A stretch of DNA of 64,000 bases from VFMC01 sp031404435 (GTDB taxonomy: Bacteria > Actinomycetota > Acidimicrobiia > Acidimicrobiales > Ilumatobacteraceae). Made by a program: the position numbers and the translations under genes. Numbering within the stretch: position 1 is the stretch's first letter; every line of letters begins with the position of its first letter. Of this stretch, positions 39,023 through 48,034 are shown in pieces. The DNA is taken from the NCBI GenBank assembly GCA_031404435.1, contig JANNHO010000339.1, forward strand, positions 10,789 through 74,788, written 5' to 3'. The notes beneath the pieces were generated by a model that saw only the letters and a program-made list of their open reading frames with translations, was not told where the DNA came from and did not search any database.

Positions 39023-41105
39023 GATCGCGGCGGATCAGGCGTTCGAAACGCCGTTCGGCAAACACCTCGTCGCCTTCATACGCGGTCAGTCGGGCTTCGA
39101 TCAGGAACGTCTCCGCAGTGCAACTCATCACGATGTCACTCTCGACGCGCACGTCCCATTCGCCGCGACGGTAGGTGGCCCGGCATTCCACGCTGGCGGT
39201 TGCACTCAGTGGCTCGTCGTCGACCACCGACGACCAGCGCACCCGCGTGAACGTCTGCTCGGTGCCGATGTCGTCGAGTACGTACACACCGTCGTCTCGC
39301 GACGCAACGAACGTTGTCCGGCGCTCGCCAAGATCGTCGGTGATGTGGCGAGTTTCCGAGCCGTCGCGAACTACCGTCACCGGGCCGGCCTCGGTGTCCT
39401 CCGGCGGACCGAATACGTTGTCGGGCAGCTCGGTGAACCCCGTGAGCCCGCTGGTCACCGGCAGGTCGATTGTGGAGAAATCCTCGTGCACCGTGAGGGT
39501 GACCGGGTGCGGCGACGGCCAGATCATCGGCCACAGGCTGGTCGACACCGAGACCCGCAATCGGTGCCCGGTCGGCACCGTCAGGGCGATTGGCTTCAGT
39601 TCGACCACCACGTCGTACGGCTGGCCCGATTCCAACGGCTCGGGGTGCTCATGGCTGTCGCGGTGGCACAGGTTGAGCACGCCGTAACTCAACCGTTCGA
39701 CGGTTCCATCAGGGTGCACAGCGTTGAGCCGCACGGCCACCAGCGCGTTCGGCTGATCGCTGCTCACCCGCAGCCGGGCGTACGGGCGACCGGCAAGATC
39801 GATCGGCTCATCGAGTGGATCGCCGGTGTAGGTGAGCGATCCGGCGTCGTCGTAACGCTGATCGAGCGGGAGCTCGGGGGCGATCTTCCCTAGCCCGTAC
39901 GCACACCACTGTCCGCCGGCCAGGCCGGTCGTCTGTGGGGAACACACGGCGGCAATGCAGGGTGGGGTGTCGCTGTGGCCGGTGTCGCAGTGCACGGTCT
40001 CGCTGGCGCCGGGGGCCACGAGTGCGTTCCGGGCGAACTGCAACGTGAACCGTTCCACCCCCGTCGGCCACTCCGCGAAGGCGATCCATCGGCCGACCCG
40101 TTCAGGGATGTGGCCCGCAGGGCGCTGCGATTCTTGTCGCCACATGCGCATCGCCGGGTCGTCGTCGACCCCGGTCGCGTGGCCGCACAGCCACCGGTCC
40201 CACCATCGCTTGGCTTCCTGTAGGAAGCCGATCGCCGGGCCGGGAACACCGTCCTGGGGGTACTTGTGGCCCCACGGCCCGACGATGCCCTTGCATGTCG
40301 ACGACAAATTTTCGACCAGGTCGAACACTCCCGCGGTGTACCCGTCGGCCCACCCGCTGACCGCAAGCACGGGCACCTCGATGGCCGCATAGTCCTCGAT
40401 CACCGAGCCGTGCTTCCAGAACGCGTCGCGTCGCTGGTGCTCGAGCCAGTCTGCGGGAGCGAGGCCGGCGTTGGCGATGCGGTCGCGCCACATGTCGCGC
40501 CAGCGATCGGCACCGACGACGTCGGGGTCGGGGGGAAAGCCGTTCATCGTGAAGAAGTACGCACCCCACTCGAGGTTTTCCTCGTTGAGGCAGCCACCGG
40601 TGAAGTGGACGTCGCCGTGGTAGCGGTCGACCGTGGAGCACAATGAAATCACCGCCTTCAGCGCTGGTGGGCGGCGGGCCGCGATCTGCAGACCGTTGAA
40701 GCCGCCCCACGAGATGCCGATCATGCCGACCGAGCCGGACGACCACGGCTGCCCAGCCAACCAGGCGATCACCTCGAGACCGTCGTCCTGCTCGCGCAGT
40801 GCGTACTCGTCGCCGACCAGGCCGTCGGAATCGCCCATCCCGGCGATGTCCACGCGGGCGCAGGCGTAGCCGTTGGCGGCGAACCACCGGTGCATTCCCT
40901 CGTCGCCGAGTCGGGTGCCGTCGCGGCGGCGGTACGGGATGTATTCCAGGATCACCGGGGCCGGATCGGTAGCGGCTCCTTTCGGCAGGAACAACCGGAC
41001 GGCGAGACGGCGCCCGTCGGACATCGGAATCCATTCGGTCTCGATCTCGTCGATGAGGTGCAGGACATCCCGGTGCGCAGCGATGGGCGAAGCGTAGGCC
41101 CCCAC
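39015..41105 (-). CDS. CocE/NonD family serine hydrolase
   Basis: 696 aa. The alpha/beta-hydrolase part begins near ILEYIPYRRRDGTRLGD, carries the nucleophile Ser132 in GMIGISWGGFNGLQIA, and includes SGWADGYTAG (Asp) and IVGPWGHKYPQ (His). The C-terminal half is the X-Pro dipeptidyl-peptidase C-terminal (jelly-roll) domain of this family, with SDQPNALVAVRLNAVHPDG and GHRLRVSVSTSLWPMI. Members hydrolyse esters, amides or acyl-peptide bonds; no signal peptide is seen, so it is cytoplasmic. GTG start at 41105. It overlaps the 2OG-oxygenase gene by 8 nt, which implies shared expression and possibly a shared substrate. Confidence 0.87.
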   Translation of the reverse strand: MGAYASPIAAHRDVLHLIDEIETEWIPMSDGRRLAVRLFLPKGAATDPAPVILEYIPYRRRDGTRLGDEGMHRWFAANGYACARVDIAGMGDSDGLVGDEYALREQDDGLEVIAWLAGQPWSSGSVGMIGISWGGFNGLQIAARRPPALKAVISLCSTVDRYHGDVHFTGGCLNEENLEWGAYFFTMNGFPPDPDVVGADRWRDMWRDRIANAGLAPADWLEHQRRDAFWKHGSVIEDYAAIEVPVLAVSGWADGYTAGVFDLVENLSSTCKGIVGPWGHKYPQDGVPGPAIGFLQEAKRWWDRWLCGHATGVDDDPAMRMWRQESQRPAGHIPERVGRWIAFAEWPTGVERFTLQFARNALVAPGASETVHCDTGHSDTPPCIAAVCSPQTTGLAGGQWCAYGLGKIAPELPLDQRYDDAGSLTYTGDPLDEPIDLAGRPYARLRVSSDQPNALVAVRLNAVHPDGTVERLSYGVLNLCHRDSHEHPEPLESGQPYDVVVELKPIALTVPTGHRLRVSVSTSLWPMIWPSPHPVTLTVHEDFSTIDLPVTSGLTGFTELPDNVFGPPEDTEAGPVTVVRDGSETRHITDDLGERRTTFVASRDDGVYVLDDIGTEQTFTRVRWSSVVDDEPLSATASVECRATYRRGEWDVRVESDIVMSCTAETFLIEARLTAYEGDEVFAERRFERLIRRDHV

Positions 41106-41142
41106 TCAGCCGGTCACGATGTCGAGGCCGGCGAGATGTAGC

Positions 41143-43647
41143 TCAGCTGGCGTAGATCGTCAGGGTGCGGGTGGCCAGGTTCCTGCCGGTGATCCAGTGC
41201 GTGTAGTCGATGTGCGCCCGGTACTCGCCCGCGCGGGGCGGCAACAGCAACAGGTCGTAGCGTTCGGCCGAACCGAACGCGACCCGGTCGGTCATGACCG
41301 GGCGCCCCATGGCACGCATGAGCGGGCTCGGTCCGGCAGGGTTGGACGTATCGCGCAGCGGTCGACCATCGTGGGCGATCAGTTCGCCGATCCTTGCCGG
41401 TGTCACCCCGTCGGCCTCGGTGATCCGTAGCCGGCACGGAAAGTAGCTCGCGTTGACGGCGCGCAGCAATGACGGAGCCTTGCCGCTACCGACGACGTTC
41501 GCCCGGATCTCGCTCAGGACCTGCACACCGCCGGTCGTCGGTGCCGGCCGCGACAGGTTCCCGCCGAGGATGTAGAAGTGCGTGGGATCGAAGCGGTTCA
41601 GCCCCACGTCTTCACCGGACAGTCCGGCGGCATGGCCCAACTGGTGCCAACGCGGGTCAACCGTGTACGGCACCAGCAGCGTCTCCGTGGCGATGTCGTA
41701 CTCCGGTCCGTCGACGAAGGAACGGCGGGTCCTGCCCGGTGTCACCGGATAGCTCGGGTGAACGATTGGGTCGATGATCAGCGACCCGAACATGCCCAAC
41801 TGCACATGCAGCACCGTGTTGACGTGGCAGTGGTAGAAGTACGTGCCAGACGAGCCCTTGTTCGGGTCGCCCGGAACGCCACGCTCGGGCGACCACTGGT
41901 ACGTGTACTCGCCCGTCACCTCGAACGAGGTGTGGCCGACACCGTCGTTGCGCGGGTCGGGCTCCTGTCCGTGGATGTGGATCGTGTGCACCCGCTTCGA
42001 TGCTTTCAGTAGCAAGTGGATCAGTTCACCCTCGGTGGCGCGCAGAAGCGGTGATGGAAGACCCCGGCCGGACGTGGCGTCCTCGAAACCCCAGATCTCG
42101 TGCTCGGCACCGTCGGGGAAGCGCAGCCTGCGGTTGAAGAACTTGCGCAGGAACGTGCGGTCGGGCGTTTTGCGGAACTCGGTCGCGGGGCTGCCCTCCT
42201 TCGGTTGATCCACGGCGAACGCAACCTGGGTCGGATAGGTGTGGTGCTCCGCCGTCGGCGCCGCCGGGCCCGCAAGGGTCGGAGGGGCCATCACCCAGTC
42301 AGCCATCAACCCACCCGGGTACAGCCCACCGTGGGCGGTTTGCGAGGTCTCGGCATGACAGTGCATGGGATAGTGCCAGTCCTCCGTTCGCGCCGCGAAC
42401 ACCTCTGGGAGCGCGTCGGGCGGCGGTTTCAACGGGAGCACGACCACCTTGCGGTCGAGCGGGTCGAGCTCGACGGTGTCCTCCCAGTGCTGCAACAGCA
42501 CATGGCCCTCCTCGTCGATCCCGCCGGTGGTGCGGCTGTAGTCGACAGCGTTGTTGCGCAGTGTCCACACGTGATTGCCGTGGAAGTGCATCTGGTGAAC
42601 CGCGACGCCGGCGTTGACCATCCGGATCATCTGCCCGGAGACAACGGTGGTGGCTGTCGCAGATGCGCTGAAGTTGCGCACGTCGGTGCGCCGCGGTGAC
42701 CCGGCGACGAGCGTTTCCTCGTGGCTGGCGAGGTTGATCTCCTCGTTCTCGGTCACGGCAACCGATTCGAACCCGGCACGGCCGTTGAGTGTGAAGTACG
42801 CCGGCACGGCCGGGGTGGCGACGGGGTCGATGGTCTCGCCGAGATGTGCTCGGCGGCCCCACACCGGGTCGATGTCGTGGCAGATCCACAGCCACTGGCG
42901 CTCGAACTCGGCACCGCCAGAAGTGAGTCGCCAGTGATCGTCGGCCGGTACGACGACGAGCACGCCGAACAGCCCCAGCGTCCGCTGCACCGATCCGCCT
43001 CCCGGATCGGCGAAGACGTAGGTGCCGGCGGCGGGCGCGCTCAGCTCGAGGGTTGCCGTTTGTCCAGGAGCAATCGTCCCGGTGGTGGCGAGCCCAAGAA
43101 ACGACAGCTCGTGGGGCTGCGTCAACGTGTTGTGAACGCGGAGGCGGATGCGACTGCCGGTCTCGGCGATGATGGTTCGTGCCGGGAAGTAGCTGCCCCA
43201 GTGCTTGCGTTTCAAGGCGTACACGAGCGGGTCACCGACAACCGGGTGGGCCGGCGACGGTCGGCCCTTCGGGGGCGGCGCAGCAGTCGGTGGGAACAGG
43301 CGGTCGGCCACCATCCGACCATCGGCGAAGAAGATGTGCGGGGTCGCGGTGAGGCTCGGAGATGGATCATTGATCGTGGTCGGCCGATTGCCGAAGCCGC
43401 GCATGTACACCATCGCCCCGTCGACCATCGGCACGTACCCCTCGTTGACGTACAGGTCGAGTACGCCGTCGTTCGGCACGATGCGGCTCGGGGTCGACGC
43501 TGCCGCCGAACCGCGTAGCAAACTCGCGGCCCCGGCACCAGCGGTGACGGCCCCCACCGCGGCACCGTAGCGAAGCACATCGCGCCTCGTCGGAGCATCG
43601 GCATCCGCTGCCGTGGCAGGCCCAGTAGAGATGTCCGGTGATGTCAT
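41143..43647 (-). CDS. Large Tat-exported multicopper oxidase
   Basis: 834 aa. The Tat motif is TRRDVLRYGAAVGAVTAG. Copper ligands are visible in four places: VHQMHFHGNHVWTL, DWHYPMHCHAETSQTAHGG, VHTIHIHGQEP and FYHCHVNTVLHVQLGMFG (type 1 Cys-His-Met pattern near the C-terminal half). A first cupredoxin part has TQPHELSFLGL with only one His of the usual HxH. The protein is longer than bilirubin-oxidase or CotA-type enzymes (500-600 aa). The ATG at 43647 overlaps the upstream gene's stop by 4 nt, and the frame upstream of that ATG is not homologous. Likely oxidises a metal or phenolic substrate outside the membrane; substrate unknown. Confidence 0.87.
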   Translation of the reverse strand: MTSPDISTGPATAADADAPTRRDVLRYGAAVGAVTAGAGAASLLRGSAAASTPSRIVPNDGVLDLYVNEGYVPMVDGAMVYMRGFGNRPTTINDPSPSLTATPHIFFADGRMVADRLFPPTAAPPPKGRPSPAHPVVGDPLVYALKRKHWGSYFPARTIIAETGSRIRLRVHNTLTQPHELSFLGLATTGTIAPGQTATLELSAPAAGTYVFADPGGGSVQRTLGLFGVLVVVPADDHWRLTSGGAEFERQWLWICHDIDPVWGRRAHLGETIDPVATPAVPAYFTLNGRAGFESVAVTENEEINLASHEETLVAGSPRRTDVRNFSASATATTVVSGQMIRMVNAGVAVHQMHFHGNHVWTLRNNAVDYSRTTGGIDEEGHVLLQHWEDTVELDPLDRKVVVLPLKPPPDALPEVFAARTEDWHYPMHCHAETSQTAHGGLYPGGLMADWVMAPPTLAGPAAPTAEHHTYPTQVAFAVDQPKEGSPATEFRKTPDRTFLRKFFNRRLRFPDGAEHEIWGFEDATSGRGLPSPLLRATEGELIHLLLKASKRVHTIHIHGQEPDPRNDGVGHTSFEVTGEYTYQWSPERGVPGDPNKGSSGTYFYHCHVNTVLHVQLGMFGSLIIDPIVHPSYPVTPGRTRRSFVDGPEYDIATETLLVPYTVDPRWHQLGHAAGLSGEDVGLNRFDPTHFYILGGNLSRPAPTTGGVQVLSEIRANVVGSGKAPSLLRAVNASYFPCRLRITEADGVTPARIGELIAHDGRPLRDTSNPAGPSPLMRAMGRPVMTDRVAFGSAERYDLLLLPPRAGEYRAHIDYTHWITGRNLATRTLTIYAS

Positions 43648-44288
43648 TGGGTGCCCCCGTTGGTGGCGAGTGGTGCGACTTCGAGCACGAACGTGGTCGG
43701 CACGGGCCGGGCGACGTCGTCGTAGGACAGGCTCAACGTTGCCGCTCCGCCCGGTGGGGCGAGGTAGCTGATCCAGCCGCTGACGGTGGTATGCGCAGCG
43801 ACTTCGCGGACCGCGAGCTCGAAGTCGTATGGCGCGACGCTCGGCCCATCGGGGCCGACCTGCAAGCGGAACTGTCCGGGCGAGAGCAGGATCGGCCGGT
43901 CCAAGCCGTTGTGCACTTCGATGTCGACGCGCAAGGCGTCGGCCCAGGGGTTGTGCGCCGCGACCGTGGCGTCGTCTGCTGTTGCTGCAGCGTGGCCACC
44001 GTGGCTCGCTTGCGCGGCCCGTGGGGTACGTGGGGCGAGCGATGCCGACACGACGGCGACACTGCCGAAGCTCGTCGGCGCGCCGCGACCTCGAGTGATG
44101 ACGGTCGCGCCGGACTCGTCGCGGATGGTCGACACGATCGCCGGTGCTGCAACTGCCCCAGCAGCCGCAACTGCGCCGGCCCCGAGCAGCACGGTGAACA
44201 CCTGCCGTCGCGACCAGCGCTCGGAGGTGGCCGCTGCAGAGCGGCCTGCTGCGGTGCCTCGCGGTGAAACCAGTGCGTGGTCGTGCAT
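43644..44288 (-). CDS. Tat-exported partner protein of the multicopper oxidase, unknown fold
   Basis: 214 aa. The Tat signal is WSRRQVFTVLLGAGAVAAAG. The mature part has an Asp/His region (ASHGGHAAATADDATVAAHN) and a beta-rich core DALRVDIEVHNGLDRPILLSPGQFRLQVG, ending with an Ig-like AATLSLSYDDVARPVPTTFV. The core resembles DUF4352-type immunoglobulin-like domains. The ATG at 44288 has AAAGGGG a few nt upstream. It overlaps the oxidase by 4 nt, so the two are made together. Its His residues could bind copper for delivery; that is inference. Confidence 0.75.
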   Translation of the reverse strand: MHDHALVSPRGTAAGRSAAATSERWSRRQVFTVLLGAGAVAAAGAVAAPAIVSTIRDESGATVITRGRGAPTSFGSVAVVSASLAPRTPRAAQASHGGHAAATADDATVAAHNPWADALRVDIEVHNGLDRPILLSPGQFRLQVGPDGPSVAPYDFELAVREVAAHTTVSGWISYLAPPGGAATLSLSYDDVARPVPTTFVLEVAPLATNGGTQ

Positions 44289-44420
44289 GTCCGCCCCTTT
44301 TGCCCATACGACTTGTTGGGCTCCCTTCGTACGACCGCAGCCTTCGGAAAACCTTTGAGCGGTGCCGGTGGGATCAGGGTGCGTTGGGAACAGATCCATC
44401 CCCGGCGGCGGCATGCGGCG

Positions 44421-44433
44421 TAGCGTTGGGGGT
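44421..44433 (+). promoter_or_regulatory. Putative leaderless promoter of alpha/beta hydrolase gene
   Basis: TAGCGT (44421-44426) precedes the GTG at 44434 by 7 nt. Confidence 0.45.
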
Positions 44434-45252
44434 GTGGATGATGTCGTCACGTCGCCGCGGCGCGAGATTCGGCCGCCGGATCGGATCTTGCAGTTGGCCG
44501 AGAGTCGCGCAGTGTTCGAGTTCGGCGCGTTCTTAGCTGCTTCGCCAGCGCTGCGTTTCGCCGGACGCGGTGACCGTCATCCGGTGCTCGTGCTGCCCGG
44601 CTTTACTGCGGGGGACCGGTCGACGGCACCGCTGCGGGCGGTGCTGCGGTCGCAGGGCTACTGGACGCACGGGTGGCAGCTCGGGCCGAACTACGGCCCA
44701 ACTGACCGCATCGTCGGCGGACTCGCCCGGCGGTTACAGCAACTCTACGAACGACACGAACAGCCAGTGAGCTTGATCGGGTGGAGCCTCGGTGGCATCT
44801 ATGCCCGCGAACTGGCCCGATTACAACCGTCCAGGGTCCGTCAGGTGATCACTCTGGGTTCGCCGTTCCGGATGGTCGACGGTGATCGCTCGGCTGCCTC
44901 GGGCCTGGCCGACCGGATGGCCAAGCGGTTCAGTAGCGAGTGGACTGCGCTCGCGCTCGACGAGGCCAATCGGGCCCCGCTGACCGTGCCGTCGACGGCG
45001 ATCTACTCACGCACCGATGGGGTGTGCCGCTGGCACACCTGCATTGACGAAGTCTCCCACACCCATGAAAACATTGAGGTCCGCGGCAGCCACTCGGGTC
45101 TCGGCTTCAACCCGGCAGTGATCGTCGCCGTATCGGATCGGCTCGCCCAGCGTCGCGGCGAATGGCGCCCGTTCAAACCGCCGCTGACGATGCGTCACGC
45201 GTTCCCCCGACCCGCCTCGTTCGAGCCCCTTACCGCGCCCGGGCTTTCGTAG
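44434..45252 (+). CDS. Alpha/beta hydrolase (lipase-like)
   Basis: 272 aa. Strand and nucleophile elbow: HPVLVLPGFTAGDRST and VSLIGWSLGGIYARELA with Ser in GWSLGG. Asp may lie in AIYSRTDGVCRWHTC and His in VRGSHSGLGFNP. The last 25 residues are basic. The GTG at 44434 is preferred because a TANNNT hexamer is 7 nt upstream; an ATG 24 codons earlier adds Gly-rich non-family sequence. It faces the WS/DGAT gene and overlaps it by 23 nt at the 3' ends. A lipid ester is a probable substrate. Confidence 0.82.
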   Translation: MDDVVTSPRREIRPPDRILQLAESRAVFEFGAFLAASPALRFAGRGDRHPVLVLPGFTAGDRSTAPLRAVLRSQGYWTHGWQLGPNYGPTDRIVGGLARRLQQLYERHEQPVSLIGWSLGGIYARELARLQPSRVRQVITLGSPFRMVDGDRSAASGLADRMAKRFSSEWTALALDEANRAPLTVPSTAIYSRTDGVCRWHTCIDEVSHTHENIEVRGSHSGLGFNPAVIVAVSDRLAQRRGEWRPFKPPLTMRHAFPRPASFEPLTAPGLS

Positions 45253-46789
45253 CCGGGGCCTTCTTGACCGGTGCTTTCTTGACGGGGGCCTGCTTGGCCG
45301 GGGCACGCTTGACGGGGGCCTTCTCGGCGGGGACGGCGCAGGCGACAAGGAGTTGATTCACCTCGTCGACGCACAAGTCGACGAGGTCTTCGAGGTCGGG
45401 CACCAGCTCGCGGCACGCGACCAGGCCGAAGTCGAGCGTGTCGACGTAGCTCTGCACCGTGATGTTCAAGCCTTGACCGTCGATCACGGTCGACACCGGA
45501 TAGAAGTGCTTCATCGTGGCTCCCGCCAGGTACAGCGGTTGGCGGGGACCTGGGACGTTGGAGATGACCAGGTTGACCGGCGGGTTCATCCGGTCGGCGA
45601 TGCGGGTCGCGGCGGCCATCCGGATCGCCCGCGTGGCCAACGCCGGCGTGGCGAACTGGGTGAACTCGGCGATCAGATCAGCTGGCAACATGTCGAACTG
45701 ATGCTTGGCGGCGTCCATCGTCTCGTGCACCGCGTGCACACGTTCGACGGGGTCGTCGAGGTCGGTCGGTAGTGTCGATACCAGTGCCGACACCCGGTTG
45801 GTCCAGATGTCGGCCTCGTCGCCGCTGCGGATCGAGATCGGCACCATCGCCACCAACGCCTCGGCCGGCAAGGCGTCGTGGCCGTGCAGGTAGCGGCGCA
45901 ACGCCCCGGCGCACACGGCCATGACGACATCGTTGACCGTTGCCCCGAGATGGTTCTTGATCGTCTTGATGTCGTCGAGCGGTACGGAGCGCATCGCGAA
46001 TCGGCGGTGCGCGGTGATCGACGCGTTGAACGGCGTGCGCGGCGCAGCGCGTAGCGGCATCGTCGGTGGCCGGTCGCGGGTGTCGGCTTGCCGCCCGCGA
46101 GGGAGTCGGCGACGGATTGCGTCGAGCACGCTGGCCATCTCCACCCCGCGCACGGCGGTGGCTGCTTCGCTCATGGCTCGCAGGCCGAGCCGCGCCGCTC
46201 GACCCGGGTTCGCGGCCAGGTGCAGCGCGGCCTGGCGGAGCACGTCGTTCGTGGAGGGAACCTTGTCGACAGGCCACGGATGCAGGCCGTTATCGGCATG
46301 CTCGGGTGGGTGCGGCTCGGCGTCGAGCATGATCGTCAACAGTTCCACCCCGGACGCTCCGTCGATGGTTGCGTGGTGCACCTTGGTGAGGATCGCGAAG
46401 TCGTCGTCGGGGAGACCTTCGATCACGTACGCCTCCCACAGCGGGCGGCTCCGGTCGAGCGGACGGCCGATCAGCCGAGCCACTTGCTCGGACAGCTGCG
46501 CCTGACTCCCCGGCGCGGGCAGACCAAGGTGGCGGACGTGGAAGTCGAGATCGAAATCGGGGTCGAGGATCCAGAACGGTCGATCGAGCCCCATCGGCAC
46601 CTCGACCAGCCTCCGCCGGAACGGATCGATCAGGTGCATGCGCGCTTCGAGCTGCGACCGGAACGCTTCGAACGGTTCGAACGATGGATCGTTCGGCCGC
46701 CGGTACACCGACAGGCTTGAGACATGCCCGAATGATGTGGCCGTTTCCATGTAGAGGAATCCGGCATCCAATCCGCTGAGCTGTTTCAT
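45230..46789 (-). CDS. Wax ester synthase/diacylglycerol acyltransferase with a basic C-terminal tail
   Basis: 519 aa. It begins MKQLSGLDAGFLYMETATSF and carries the catalytic HHxxxDG in LTKVHHATIDGASGVELL. Other markers are TVNDVVMAVCAGALRRYL and NLVISNVPGPRQPLYLAG with the PLW motif in SRPLWEAYVIEGL. The enzyme esterifies acyl-CoA to fatty alcohols or diacylglycerol to make storage lipid. After residue about 485 comes an Ala/Lys/Pro tail (EKAPVKRAPAKQAPVKKAP), like histone H1 or mycobacterial HupB tails; it is not part of the family fold. ATG at 46789 with GGAG 6 nt upstream. Confidence 0.88.
   Translation of the reverse strand: MKQLSGLDAGFLYMETATSFGHVSSLSVYRRPNDPSFEPFEAFRSQLEARMHLIDPFRRRLVEVPMGLDRPFWILDPDFDLDFHVRHLGLPAPGSQAQLSEQVARLIGRPLDRSRPLWEAYVIEGLPDDDFAILTKVHHATIDGASGVELLTIMLDAEPHPPEHADNGLHPWPVDKVPSTNDVLRQAALHLAANPGRAARLGLRAMSEAATAVRGVEMASVLDAIRRRLPRGRQADTRDRPPTMPLRAAPRTPFNASITAHRRFAMRSVPLDDIKTIKNHLGATVNDVVMAVCAGALRRYLHGHDALPAEALVAMVPISIRSGDEADIWTNRVSALVSTLPTDLDDPVERVHAVHETMDAAKHQFDMLPADLIAEFTQFATPALATRAIRMAAATRIADRMNPPVNLVISNVPGPRQPLYLAGATMKHFYPVSTVIDGQGLNITVQSYVDTLDFGLVACRELVPDLEDLVDLCVDEVNQLLVACAVPAEKAPVKRAPAKQAPVKKAPVKKAPATKARAR
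45231..45320. repeat. Tandem repeats coding for the KAPVK tail
   Basis: GGGGGCCTTCTTGACGGG-type units recur in the last 90 bp of the WS/DGAT gene, giving repeated APVKKAP units. In-frame expansion of the repeat is the likely origin. Confidence 0.6.
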
Positions 46790-46851
46790 CGTGCTCCGAT
46801 CCTCGTGATGTCGGTCATCCTGCCACGCGGACACCTGGTGTTCGAGCCCGA

Positions 46852-47967
46852 TCAGTCCAGCAGCGACAGCAGATCGTGGTCCATCACCGCAGCCGAGGCT
46901 CGCGACACGAGTTCGCGCATGAACTTGGCGCCGCGCTCGTTGGACGGGTCGAGCGTGCCGGCGATGACGATCGCGTACGCGTACAGCTGCAGCGCGGAGA
47001 GCTTGTAATCGTCCCAGCACTGATCGAGGCTGTAGTCCTGCACACCGCGATTGGCGAGCCGGCCGTGATAGTGCTCGATGATCCGCGACTCGTGCTGGCG
47101 GCGTTCGTCGGTGGTGACGTTCTGGGTGACGAGGTAGGCCACGTCGTGCAGGCCGCACGTGGTGATCAACGACCAGTCGAGCAGGACCACAGGTCGCTGG
47201 CCGGGCTGTGTGCCGAACATCATGTTGTCGAGGCGGACGTCGCCATGGATGACGGTCTGCTGGCGCTGGCCCATCCGCCTGTGGAGGCCCGGCACGTTGG
47301 CGATGAACTGATCGCGTGACGCTTTGATCTCGTCGGCGACGACGTCGCCGAACATCGTCATGCACGGGTTCCAACCGGCGGCGGTACCGCCGGCGATCCC
47401 GTCGATCTGGAACGTGTCGTCCACAGCGGGGACGCTGGCCAAGACGGGGTCGCCAACAGTCTTGCCCCAGAACTGGGCGTGCAGGCCGACGACGGCGTCG
47501 AGGATCGTGATCGCTTCGTCGGCCGTGCAGCCGGCGACCTGGTCGCCCATCGTGTAGGCGCCGAGGTCCTCGAGCAGCAGCACTGCATCGCCGGTCGCGG
47601 GATCGATCTCGCCCGCATAACAGCGTGGTGCCGATACCTCGACCTTCGGTTCGATGTCGAGGTAGAAACGGATCTCCCGCTCGTACAACCGGAACGCCAT
47701 CGCGACGGCGCGGTTGCCGGCCACGGTGGTTGGGAACTTGGCGATCAACGACGCGGGCGCATCAGTGGCAGTTCCGTCGCGGTTGCCGTGGTAGGTGAGA
47801 TTCACTCGCACGAGCACACCGAGCATGCCGACACCCTCACCGACGGGTTCGGTCGTGAAGCTGGCCACGGTGGCGTCGGGCCCGAGGTCGCCGCTGGCGC
47901 GCAGCACATCGGTGAGCCAACCGACGCTCAACTCGTCGGGAAGAGCCGGGTACGTACGTATCGACAT
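46852..47967 (-). CDS. APH-family phosphotransferase (DUF1679/ecdysteroid-kinase-like)
   Basis: 371 aa kinase fold. The ATP-Lys is in LIAKFPTTVAGN, the hinge in AVLLLEDLGAYTMGD, the catalytic loop in QTVIHGDVRLDNMMF (HGDxxxxN) and the Mg Asp in VVLLDWSLITTCGLHDVAY. The layout is that of actinobacterial aminoglycoside-phosphotransferase-like proteins; in steroid-degrading organisms related genes are frequent but their substrates are unknown. The ATG at 47967 has a GGGGG run 10 nt upstream. It lies 62 bp downstream of NhaA, 62 bp upstream of WS/DGAT in the same direction. Confidence 0.85.
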   Translation of the reverse strand: MSIRTYPALPDELSVGWLTDVLRASGDLGPDATVASFTTEPVGEGVGMLGVLVRVNLTYHGNRDGTATDAPASLIAKFPTTVAGNRAVAMAFRLYEREIRFYLDIEPKVEVSAPRCYAGEIDPATGDAVLLLEDLGAYTMGDQVAGCTADEAITILDAVVGLHAQFWGKTVGDPVLASVPAVDDTFQIDGIAGGTAAGWNPCMTMFGDVVADEIKASRDQFIANVPGLHRRMGQRQQTVIHGDVRLDNMMFGTQPGQRPVVLLDWSLITTCGLHDVAYLVTQNVTTDERRQHESRIIEHYHGRLANRGVQDYSLDQCWDDYKLSALQLYAYAIVIAGTLDPSNERGAKFMRELVSRASAAVMDHDLLSLLD

Positions 47968-48034
47968 GTCGCGGTGCCCCCAGGTTTCGCTGCGTGTCGG
48001 AAGTGTGCCAGAAAGCGCCAGTTGCGGGGCAACT

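Noticed and set aside
45183..45198. CTGACGATGCGTCACG near the hydrolase 3' end
   Set aside because: One arm only partly matches the operator (CGTCAC versus CGTCAG), and it lies in coding sequence far from a promoter.
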